Part shown: positions 56,443 to 64,000 of the stretch, piece after piece | Position numbering within the stretch: the stretch's first letter is position 1 | How the letters are laid out: every line of letters starts with the position of its first letter | From: JACCZX01 sp963824935 | GTDB lineage: Bacteria > Pseudomonadota > Gammaproteobacteria > Burkholderiales > Burkholderiaceae_F | Direction: 5' to 3' | NCBI GenBank assembly: GCA_963824935.1 | Contig: CAWGRF010000017.1 | Span: 49,033-113,032 of the forward strand | DNA length: 64,000 nt | Notes under the pieces: model-generated | The model's database searches: none | What the model saw: the letters and a program-made list of their open reading frames with translations, nothing else | Told to the model about the DNA's origin: nothing | Program-made: the position numbers and the translations under genes

Positions 56443-56586
56443 TGTGTAAAAACCTTCCTTGGGTTGGCCCGGTAACAGTATGGGTCGGTTGAGTTCTTCA
56501 GTTCCGGTGCAGCCGATTGAGTACAGCTGCACCGTCACACTTGCTGAGCAAGCGGGATGCCAGCATTGCATCGCGCAAACCCCTGG

Positions 56587-57111
56587 TCAGCGGAGTCCCA
56601 GCGGAACAACGGGCAAATTGTGCCCCGCACCTTCCCAGCGCCGGTCAAACGCGGCAACCAGCGGTTGCGCGTGCGGCTTGTTATTGAGCCACAGGTCGCC
56701 GCGCGCTTGCGCCGTCGGCTTCATGTCGAGGACGGTGGTGTCATCAACAATCAACGCGGCATCGTCGCCCACCGGATCGTCCAGCGAGGCAACGCGCATC
56801 TCGAGTGCCAGCGGAAAGCGCTGCTGCAGCGCACGTAGCCGGGCGGCGCGCGTATCGAGCCATGTTGCATCATCGACCAGCAGTCTGGCACGCGCGCTGC
56901 GATGGGCGAGCAGAAATTTCGCGAGCAGATCGACGACCTCTGTGCGCGACAGATCGAAAATCGAAAGATCGAAATGAATGCACAGCAGACGGCGAGTGGC
57001 GACGCCGATCGCCTGCAACACTGCCGCTTGCGTCTCCGCGCGCGACGTGATCAATGTGCGCTTCGGAGCCTGTTCTTCCGGCGGTTCGGTCGGAGCTTTT
57101 TCGGGGTCCAT
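56587..57111 (-). CDS. conserved hypothetical protein, possible PLD-like fold
   Basis: I do not recognise this protein with confidence. It has 174 residues and is soluble. Segments such as LLCIHFDLSIFDLSRTEVVD, RARLLVDDATWLDTRAARLR and DDAALIVDDTTVLDM look like the alternating strands of a degenerate phospholipase-D-like domain, but no HKD motif is present. It starts nine bases after the RoxA-like stop, so the two are probably one operon. Confidence 0.7.
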   Translation of the reverse strand: MDPEKAPTEPPEEQAPKRTLITSRAETQAAVLQAIGVATRRLLCIHFDLSIFDLSRTEVVDLLAKFLLAHRSARARLLVDDATWLDTRAARLRALQQRFPLALEMRVASLDDPVGDDAALIVDDTTVLDMKPTAQARGDLWLNNKPHAQPLVAAFDRRWEGAGHNLPVVPLGLR

Positions 57112-57120
57112 GATGTGAGC

Positions 57121-58254
57121 TTAATCGGCAATCGTGATCCAGCCGGCGTTGTACCAGGCGTGGAGCAGCGGCCAGACGGCAGCAGGCACGCGCGCCATAT
57201 CGTGTGGCAGAAGTGCGCGCCGGTCAGCCAACGTCTTGAAGGCGGCGATCGCGCCGGGCGGTTCGATCCACTCGCCATTGATTCCAAGCGCTGTCCTCGA
57301 GTAGATCAAGCGCGTTCTTCGATCGAGCGCGATTCCCCGCCTCATAGCGCGGCGTCGGAACGCGGGCAGTGACAGTCATCGGCCGCGGCGGTTCGAACAC
57401 CGTCGTGGCCTTCGGCTCGCTTAGGTGCCGCAGCAGGAAGCGCTCGGTGTCGGCACGCCGAGGCTGTTGCTCTTGACAGTTGCGCGTGCACCTTGCGCGT
57501 CATTGCCGGCGGTAGACGCGCCGGCATGCGTGGTGGCAGCGGCGCCGGCATCGGTATAGCGACCATCGAGCGCCGCCTGCTCTGCGAAGTCGGCGAACCA
57601 TGGCTCGAGAAGCTCTTGATACCGCGCAGCGCGAAAGCCGATCGAATAAGTGATTGATTCACCCACCGCGACGCCTTCATGTGCAATACCCGGCGGCAGA
57701 TACAGCATGTCGCCGGGCTCGAGCACCCATTGCTGCGACGCGCGAAAGCCCGCGAGAACGTTAAGCGGCAGTCCGCGCTTCACGCGTAGATGGCGTTGCT
57801 CGCTGATGCGCCAACGCCTGCGGCCCGAGCCTTGCAGCAGGAACACATCGTACGAATCGATGTGCGGCCCGACACCGCCGCCATCGGTTGCGTAGCTCAC
57901 CATCAGATCGTCCAGGCGCGCGTCGGGAATGAATCGGAAGCGCGAGAGCAACGCGTGCGCGGCATCATCGTGCAAATCGACGCCTTGCACGAGCAACGTC
58001 CAATGCGAGCGTTGCATCGATGGCAGGCGAGCGATCGGACCGTGCGTCAGTGCCCAACGGCCGTCGAACGCAGTGACCAACCGGCTCTCGACCGCTGGAT
58101 TTCGCGCCAGCGCAAAGAGTTGCGCGCGATCGACCGGTGCAACGAAGTCCGGCAGCGCGCCGCGAATCAGCAAAGGCTTGCGCTGCCAGTATTCGCGCAT
58201 GAACCGCTGAACGCTGAGCGAACCCAGCCGTCGAAGGATTGCAGATCGCTGCAC
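57121..58254 (-). CDS. cupin/JmjC oxygenase, ribosomal protein L16 hydroxylase (RoxA/YcfD)-like (two frameshifts)
   Basis: This is a 2-oxoglutarate/Fe(II) oxygenase; YcfD hydroxylates an arginine of ribosomal protein L16. The JmjC part is intact: REYWQRKPLLIRGALPDF, GPHIDSYDVFLLQGSGRRRW with the HxD iron motif, and LEPGDMLYLPPGIAHEGVAV with the distal His. A net -1 shift near 57470 and a net +1 shift near 57360 place LSEPKATTVFEPPRPM and then RRGIALDRRTRLIYSRTALG, part of the C-terminal winged helix, in other frames. The GTG at 58254 gives about 378 residues after joining. It is divergent from the FKBP gene. Confidence 0.85.
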
Positions 58255-58295
58255 CGATCGATTATAGGAAGACGATGATTTACGATCGAAGCTGA

Positions 58296-58799
58296 ATGAA
58301 GATCGACAACGACACACTGGTCAGCATCGACGTGTCGATGTACGACGCGCAGGGCAACCTGCTCGAAGAGTCAGACGCGCCGCTCACCTACCTGCACGGC
58401 CACAGCGACATCTTCAGCCGCATCGAGGAAGAACTGCGCGGCAAGGAAGCCGGCGCGCACGTGTCACTGCAACTCGAGCCCGAAGAAGCGTTCGGCGACT
58501 ACGACCCGGAGCTGGTCACGCTGGCGCCGGTTGAAGACCTGGGCGAGGGCGTCACGGTCGGCATGCGAGTCGATGGCGCGAGCATCGGCGCGTCGCAAGC
58601 CGTATACACAATCACCGACATCGCCGAAGGCATGGCAGTGCTCGACGGCAATCATCCGCTCGCAGGACTCGCGCTGCGCTTCGAGATCACCGTGATCGAC
58701 GTGCGCGCGGCGACCGCTGAGGAAATTGAAGCGGCAGATTCGCCTACGTTACCTGATTTCTGCGCATTGCGGAGTCGTCGCGGGCGGACGTTGCATTGA
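58296..58799 (+). CDS. FKBP-type peptidyl-prolyl isomerase (SlyD-like)
   Basis: This catalyses proline isomerisation and may act as a chaperone. It shows the SlyD layout: MKIDNDTLVSIDVSMYDAQG, LTYLHGHSDIFSRIEEELRG, LQLEPEEAFGDYDPELV and then the insert-in-flap region, with NHPLAGLALRFEITVIDVR closing the FKBP half. It has 167 residues. It lacks the His-rich metal-binding tail of E. coli SlyD; the last 25 residues are ordinary. It is convergent with mutS. Confidence 0.92.
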   Translation: MKIDNDTLVSIDVSMYDAQGNLLEESDAPLTYLHGHSDIFSRIEEELRGKEAGAHVSLQLEPEEAFGDYDPELVTLAPVEDLGEGVTVGMRVDGASIGASQAVYTITDIAEGMAVLDGNHPLAGLALRFEITVIDVRAATAEEIEAADSPTLPDFCALRSRRGRTLH

Positions 58800-58867
58800 A
58801 CGCCTTGTGAAGGAAGCCGTGTGTCTCGCAGATAAGATCGATTTTGCTCACCGGCTCGACTATCTGC

Positions 58868-61461
58868 CTAGACGTCCTTGGCCGTTCGCTGCAGATCTTG
58901 GAGCAATGCATGCGCCTCGCGCGGCGATATCGCATCGAGGTCGAGCGACTGCAGGCGCTCGCGCACGGCATCGGCATGACTCGGCGGCGGCACTGACTCT
59001 GGCATCGAAACGAATAGATCGAGCTGAGGCCGCGTGCCGAGCGCGCGCTCTTCGAGCTGCGTCAGCAGCGAGCGCGCTCGCCTGACAACCGTGCCGGATA
59101 CGCCGGCCAGTTGCGCCACTGCCAGCCCATAGCTCTGATTCGCCGGCCCGTCGCGCACTTCGTGCAGGAACACGACCTTGCCGTTCGCTTCGGCGGCTGC
59201 GACGTGCACGTTGGCGATCTCCGGATGCTGCTCCGCCAGTTGCGTCAGCTCGAAGTAGTGCGTTGCGAACAGCGTCATCGAGCGGTTCTTCTCGACCAGC
59301 TCGCGCGCGATCGCCGCGGCTAGCGCCATGCCGTCGAAGGTCGATGTGCCGCGGCCGATCTCGTCCATCAGCACCAGGCTGTGCTCGGTCGCGGCGTTCA
59401 GGATCGCCGCGGCTTCGGTCATCTCGACCATGAAGGTCGAGCGGCCGCGCGCGAGGTCGTCGGCGGCGCCGATGCGCGTCAGGATGCGTCGATCGGCCCG
59501 AGCGTCGCCGCGCGTTGCGGGAACGTAGCTGCCGGCGTACGCGAGCAGCGCGATCAGTGCGATCGAGCGCATGTAGGTCGACTTGCCGCCCATGTTCGGG
59601 CCGGTGATGATCAACAGTCGGCGCTTCGCATCGAGGCTGCAATCGTTCGGCACATACGTTTCGCATTCGGGCTCGACCACTGCGTGGCGCGCACCGCGAA
59701 CGTCGATCTGCGGGGTGTCGACGAACTCCGGCCGCACCCAGCGCGCTTGCTGTGCGTGGTTTGCGAGCGCAACTAACGCATCGATCGACGCCAGCGCATC
59801 GGCGCAGCGCTGTAGTTGCGCTACGTGTTGCGCAGCATCGGCGACGATCTTCTCGTACAACACCTTCTCGCGCGCCAGTGCGCGTTCGCGCGCCGACAGC
59901 GCCTTGTCCTCGAACGCCTTCAGCTCCGGAGTGATGTAGCGCTCGGCGTTCTTCAGCGTCTGGCGGCGGCGGTAGTCGTCCGGCACCTTGACGGTCTGTC
60001 CGTGCGTTACTTCGATGTAGAAGCCGTGCACGCGGTTGTATTCGACGCGCAGATTGCCGATGCCGGTGCGCGTCTCGCTCGCGCGCTTCGAGATCGACCA
60101 GAAATTGCCCGGTGTGATCGCGCAATGCGCGCAGCTCGTCGAGCTCGGAATCGAAGCCGGCGGCTACGACATCGCCGTCGCGCACTGCGTATGCGGGCTC
60201 GGCCAGGATCGACTTGTGTCAACAGAGTCTGTAGCTGGTCAGGCACCGCGAGCTGATCGCAAAAGGACGATAGCGACGCCGCAGCACCGGCCAGCAGCGA
60301 AGAGACTTGCGCAACGTGGGGCAGGGCGTCTCGCAGCGCTGCCAGCTCGCGCGGGCGCACTGAGCCCAGCGCGACACGCGCCGCGATTCGTTCCAGATCG
60401 GGTACTTCGTCGAGCTCGGCCGCCAGACGCTGCCGCAGGTTCTCGCTCGCAAGCAGCTCTTCGATGCCTTCGTGGCGCTCGGCGGCCTTCACACGATCGC
60501 GCAGCGGATGATGCAGCCAGTGCCGCAGGCGCCGGCTGCCCATTGTCGTTGCGCAATGGTCGAGCAGTTTGAACAACGTCGGCCCGTCTTCGCCGCGCAG
60601 CGTCTCGGTGATCTCCAGGTTGCGGCGCGTGACCGGATCGAGCGCAATGAAGTCCGAGATCGACTCGCGCTTCAGCGAGGTTATGTGCGGTAGCCGGCTG
60701 CCCTGCGTCGCTCGCGCGTAATCGAGCAGCGCGGCGCAGGCAGCGAGGATTTCGGGCGCGTCGGCGACGCCGAAGGCGTCCAGCGCTGCCACTTGCAGCT
60801 GCTCTTTCAGCAGCGCTTCGCCGCGCGCAGCGTCGAAGTGCCAGTCGGGCCGTGCTTGCGACGCGCACGGCAACGGATCGATCAGCCGATGCAGCGCATC
60901 GCTCCAGCCTTCAGCGATCAGAATCTCCGACGGATCGATGCGTGCGAGCTCGGATGCCAGTTGTGCCGCGGGAATGCTCGTCGCGCGCAATTCGCCCGAT
61001 GAGAGCGTGAGCCACGCCATGCCGATCGCTCCATTGCGGCGCGTCGGCGGCGCCAGCGCCAGCAGCGGTGCGTTCGATTTGTCACTCAGCAGCGATGTGT
61101 CGGTCAGCGTTCCCGGCGTGACGACGCGCACGACCTTGCGCTCGACCGGTCCCTTGCTGGTGGCCGGATCGCCGATCTGCTCGCAGATCGCGACGCTTTC
61201 ACCGAGCTTGACCAGCTTGCCGAGGTATTGCTCGACCGCCACCACCGGCACGCCGGCCATCTTGATCGGTGCGCCGGCCGAGTTACCGCGCGCGGTCAAA
61301 GTCAGGTTAAGCAGCCGCGCGCCGCGCTCCGCATCGTCGTAAAACAGCTCGTAAAAATCGCCCATCCGATAGAACAGCAGGGTGTGCGGATGCTCGGCCT
61401 TGATGCGCCAGTACTGCTGCATCATCGGCGTGTGCGGCGCGATGTCGACAGCGGCGTTCAT
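58868..61461 (-). CDS. mutS: DNA mismatch repair protein MutS (two frameshifts)
   Basis: This recognises base mismatches and starts methyl-directed repair. The mismatch-binding FYRMGDFYELF puts Phe36 and Glu38 at the E. coli positions. The ATPase domain has Walker A GPNMGGKST, LVLMDEIGRGTSTFDG and FATHYFELTQL. Two net +1 shifts break it: an extra G near 60214 (ACACAAGTCGATC), after which the frame reads SILAEPAYAVRDGDVVAAGF, and another near 60085, after which it reads TRTGIGNLRVEYNRVHGFYI. Joined, it gives about 864 residues. If the shifts were real the strain would be a mutator, but similar shifts in other genes suggest errors. Confidence 0.94.
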
Positions 61462-61483
61462 GCGCGAACGGCGATTGATCGGG

Positions 61484-62278
61484 CTATTGTGCGTGCGCGT
61501 GATGCACGTCGCCGACCAGCTTCAACAGTTGCGGAAAGATCTTCGGCGATGCGCACACGATGCGGCCGTCTTCCATGAAGCCGGGCTCGCCTTCGAAGTT
61601 GGAAACGAGCCCGCCCGCTTCGAGAATCAAAAGGCTGCCGGCTGCCATGTCCCATGCCGACAGGCCGATTTCCCAGAAGCCATCGAGCCGACCCGCGGCG
61701 ACATACGCGAGGTCTAGCGCGGCGGCACCCGGTCGGCGTATGCCGGCGGATGCTTCAGTGATGCTCTTGAACATCCGCACGTATTCGTCCAGGTGTTCGA
61801 GCGAGCGAAACGGAAAGCCGGTGCCGATCAGGCAATCGGCCAGACGTTCGCGTTTCGAAACGCGCAGCCGGCGGTCGTTCATGAACGCGCCGCGGCCGCG
61901 CGTCGCAGTGAAGAGTTCGTTGCGCGTCGGGTCGTACACGACCGCCTGCGTGATGTGTTCGCGATGGCGCAGCGCGATTGACACGGCATATTGCGGAAAG
62001 CCGTGAATGAAGTTGGTGGTGCCGTCGAGCGGATCGATGATCCACGTGTATTCGGACTTTCCGGAGGCGCCGGATTCTTCCGCGAGGATCGCGTGGTCCG
62101 GATACGCCTTCGACACGATTTCCAGAATCGCCTGTTCGGCCGCCTTGTCGACTTCGGTGACGAAATCGCTGCGCCCCTTGCTCGAGACGCGAATCAGGTC
62201 GAGGTCGAGACTGGCGCGATTGATGATGGCGCCGGCCTTGCGCGCGGCCTTGATGGCCGTGTTGAGCATCGGGTGCAT
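61484..62278 (-). CDS. suhB: inositol-1-monophosphatase
   Basis: This Mg-dependent phosphatase also works in rRNA antitermination in E. coli. Metal-binding motifs are AILAEESG, WIIDPLDGTTNFIHGFP and LSAWDMAAGSLLILEAGG. It has 264 residues. It is divergent from trmJ and lies 22 bases before the mutS start on the same strand. Confidence 0.95.
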   Translation of the reverse strand: MHPMLNTAIKAARKAGAIINRASLDLDLIRVSSKGRSDFVTEVDKAAEQAILEIVSKAYPDHAILAEESGASGKSEYTWIIDPLDGTTNFIHGFPQYAVSIALRHREHITQAVVYDPTRNELFTATRGRGAFMNDRRLRVSKRERLADCLIGTGFPFRSLEHLDEYVRMFKSITEASAGIRRPGAAALDLAYVAAGRLDGFWEIGLSAWDMAAGSLLILEAGGLVSNFEGEPGFMEDGRIVCASPKIFPQLLKLVGDVHHAHAQ

Positions 62279-62362
62279 GACGAAGCGCGCTCATTTGATG
62301 CGAGCGGCGATTAGACTGGTGACGCAGTTTAGTGCATCAAATCCTCGACTCCTCCTCGCTCC

Positions 62363-63139
62363 GTGTTCGATCGCATTCGCTTTGTGCTAGTGGCGCCGAG
62401 CCATCCGGGCAATATCGGAGCTGCCGCGCGCGCGGTGAAAACGATGGGGTTTGAGCGGCTGGTGGTGGTCAATCCGCGCTCGGCCGATTACCGCGAGCAG
62501 GACGAGGCGATTGCGCGCGCAACCGGCGCTGCGGATGTCCTGGCGGCGAGCAGGAGCTGCTCAACCTTGTCGCAGGCGCTGAGCGACGTAACGGTCGCGT
62601 ATGCGATGACCGGATACGACCGCCAGTTCGGTCCTCCGATGATCGACGTGCGCAGCGCGGCGCTCGACGCAGCCACCGTGCTTACCGAACAAGCCGAGGC
62701 GCAGATCGCATTCGTCTTCGGCACGGAACGCGATGGGTTGCTGAACGAGGATGTCGAGCGCTGTCAGTTCTGCTGCGCAATTCCTGCCAGCGCGGAATTT
62801 TCGTCGCTGAATCTGGGACAGGCGGTGCAGGTCGCTGCGTACGAATGCCAGCTTGCACTGCGCGGGAGCCCGGGCATTCAACCGGAGCAGAGTCGCTTTG
62901 CTGAATCGGAGCCGCCGGCGAGCGTCGATGCAATGGAAGGTCTGTATGCGCACCTCGAACAGGCGATGGTGGCGATCGGCTATCTCGATCCGAGCGAGCC
63001 GAAACACTTGATGCCGCGGCTGCGGCGTCTGTTCAATCGTGCGCGTCCAACGCAAACCGAGCTCGACGTCCTGCGCGGCATCAGTGCGGCGATCATCGAG
63101 TCGCGCAGTGAGCGCGCAGGACGCAAGAAAGTGCGCTAG
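62363..63139 (+). CDS. trmJ: tRNA (cytidine/uridine-2'-O-)-methyltransferase TrmJ
   Basis: This SPOUT methyltransferase modifies position 32 of tRNAs. It shows VAPSHPGNIGAAARAVKTMG, FVFGTERDGLLNEDVERCQF and SSLNLGQAVQVAAYE, which form the knotted SAM site, and a C-terminal helical extension. It has 258 residues and starts with GTG at 62363. cysE follows after 16 bases. Confidence 0.94.
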   Translation: MFDRIRFVLVAPSHPGNIGAAARAVKTMGFERLVVVNPRSADYREQDEAIARATGAADVLAASRSCSTLSQALSDVTVAYAMTGYDRQFGPPMIDVRSAALDAATVLTEQAEAQIAFVFGTERDGLLNEDVERCQFCCAIPASAEFSSLNLGQAVQVAAYECQLALRGSPGIQPEQSRFAESEPPASVDAMEGLYAHLEQAMVAIGYLDPSEPKHLMPRLRRLFNRARPTQTELDVLRGISAAIIESRSERAGRKKVR

Positions 63140-63155
63140 GGGCTACAATCGTTCG

Positions 63156-63913
63156 ATGTTTACCCACCTACGCGAAGACATCGACTGCATCATGCAGCGC
63201 GACCCCGCCGCTCGTTCGCGCTGGGAAGCGCTGACGTGCTATCCGGGCGTGCATGCGCTGTGGATGCATCGGATAGCGCACGGTTGTTGGAACAACGGGC
63301 TGTATTGGCTCGGCCGCTTCGTTTCGCATATCTCGCGCTGGCTGACCGGCATCGAGATTCATCCAGGGCGCAGATCGGGCGCTTCGTCTTCATCGACCAC
63401 GGCATGGGAATCGTGATCGGTGAAACGGCGGTGGTCGGCGATGGCTCGACGATTTATCAGGGCGTCACGCTCGGAGGCACATCGACGATCAAGGGTGCGA
63501 AAAGGCATCCGACGCTCGGACGCAACGTGATCGTCGGCGCCGGCGCGAAAGTCATTGGCGGATTTACGGTGGGCGATCGCGCGCGCATCGGCTCGAATGC
63601 GGTGGTCGTGAAAGAGGTGCCTGCAGGGGCCACCGCGGTCGGCAATCCAGCGCGCATCCTGCACAAGGAAACCGAAGCGCAGCGCGAACAAGCGGCCAAC
63701 GCGATGGGGTTTTCAGCCTACGGCATTACGCAGGACGGGGACGATCCGCTGACCAAAGCGCTGCATGGATTGATTGATCACGCAGCCGCCCAACAGCGCG
63801 AAATTGACCGCCTGGTTGCGGCGCTGGAACGAAACGGTATTTCGCTGGACGATGCGAAGAGTGAGGCGCCGAAGGTGGATCCGGAGAAGCTGAGTCGGTT
63901 GGTAGATGAGTAA
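63156..63913 (+). CDS. cysE: serine O-acetyltransferase (one frameshift)
   Basis: This makes O-acetylserine for cysteine synthesis. The ATG at 63156 gives MFTHLREDIDCIMQRDPAAR, then the helical domain HALWMHRIAHGCW and TGIEIHPG. One G appears missing in the run near 63367 (CCAGGGCGCAG), a net -1 shift; the next frame then has AQIGRFVFIDHGMGIVIGET, GVTLGGTSTIKGAKRHPTLG and the hexapeptide repeats to VGNPARIL. About 253 residues after joining. A palindrome lies two bases past the stop. Confidence 0.94.
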
Positions 63914-63914
63914 C

Positions 63915-63937
63915 AAATCGGGGTCAGACCCCGATTT
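63915..63937. repeat. 23-bp palindrome, second copy (cysE-lpxH gap)
   Basis: AAATCGGGGTC-A-GACCCCGATTT has perfect 11-bp arms. It is the exact reverse complement of 37991-38013. It starts two bases after the cysE stop, and its right end supplies part of the stop codon of the convergent gene, so it may act as a shared terminator-like hairpin. Confidence 0.8.
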
Positions 63938-64000
63938 AATCGTCAAAGAACACCAGCCGGGGCTGTCCTTCGGAAAACTCCAGATACCCGCCACGCGGTT
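63936..64000 (-). CDS. lpxH: partial CDS, probable UDP-2,3-diacylglucosamine diphosphatase C-terminus
   Basis: Only about 21 codons lie in the window, reading PRGGYLEFSEGQPRLVFFDD before a TAA at 63936-63938. The PRGGYL ending and the position next to cysE fit lpxH, as I recall it from Burkholderiales, but the catalytic part is outside the window. The assignment is tentative. Confidence 0.4.
   Translation of the reverse strand, partial: PRGGYLEFSEGQPRLVFFDD

Noticed and set aside
55865..56449. 194-codon plus-strand open frame over the MBL gene end and the lipoprotein
   Set aside because: It crosses a strong terminator and overlaps two better-supported genes; its Ala/Gly/Val-rich tail is the reverse of the Pro/Ala-rich lipoprotein.
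58860..60185. 441-codon minus-strand open frame as a separate gene
   Set aside because: Its first 50 or so residues are the middle piece of the frameshifted mutS; the rest is an out-of-frame reading of the MutS ATPase domain.

Overview
The window reads as chromosomal DNA of a betaproteobacterium of the Burkholderiales/Nitrosomonadales type. It is GC-rich, uses many GTG starts, packs genes tightly with overlapping stop/start codons, and shows gene orders I associate with that class: rpsO-pnp, tpiA-secG-tRNA-Leu-nuoA to nuoN (nuoC and nuoD separate), pyrG-kdsA-eno-ftsB, PHP-Sua5-M50 protease-trpS-dapA-bamC-MBL, and suhB/trmJ-cysE-lpxH. This assignment rests on protein and synteny recognition only; no search was run. 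There is no rRNA operon, CRISPR array, transposase, integrase or prophage gene.

Layout. 1-6.9 kb: rpsO 3' end, pnp, a secreted prolyl oligopeptidase, a quinone oxidoreductase, tpiA, secG. 6.9-21.7 kb: tRNA-Leu(GAG), then the complete fourteen-gene complex I operon, followed by a Nudix hydrolase. 22.3-30.8 kb: ETF-ubiquinone oxidoreductase (minus strand), then SDR, an intruding sigma-factor/kinase cassette, acyl-CoA thioesterase, 3-oxoacid CoA-transferase A and B, and a CDF metal exporter. 30.8-34.4 kb is accessory: a RES/Xre toxin-antitoxin pair with an operator palindrome, an acyltransferase-like membrane protein, GNAT, AlkB-like, and a lipoprotein. 34.4-39.9 kb: GDPD, pyrG, kdsA, eno, ftsB, csbD-like. 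40-49 kb: mixed metabolic and unknown genes, including SGNH hydrolase, hslO, a gamma carbonic anhydrase, two tandem paralogues of unknown function, an acyl-CoA ligase and an alpha/beta hydrolase. 49-64 kb: housekeeping genes (PHP phosphatase, Sua5-type, M50 protease, trpS, dapA, bamC, MBL hydrolase, RoxA-like oxygenase, FKBP isomerase, mutS, suhB, trmJ, cysE, lpxH 3' end).

Functionally, complex I together with ETF-QO and the thioesterase/CoA-transferase genes suggests aerobic respiration on acyl-CoA or keto acids. The rest is mainly envelope, nucleotide and translation housekeeping.

Three features stand out. (1) About 3 kb holding an N-terminally truncated ECF-type sigma factor and a multiply frameshifted Ser/Thr kinase lies between the SDR and thioesterase genes. 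It is bordered by two diverged copies of the first 25 bases of the thioesterase gene. (2) Two palindromic elements of 163 and 123 bp share an ordered set of core motifs, and each fills a gap almost exactly from stop codon to next start codon (nuoK-nuoL and bamC-MBL). A separate 23-bp palindrome occurs twice, once in each orientation. (3) At least a dozen conserved genes (nuoD, nuoF, nuoJ, nuoN, trpS, mutS, cysE, bamC and others) carry single-base frameshifts, mostly net +1. This most likely reflects indel errors in the sequence rather than real gene loss, so frameshifted entries are given as whole genes spanning the shift.
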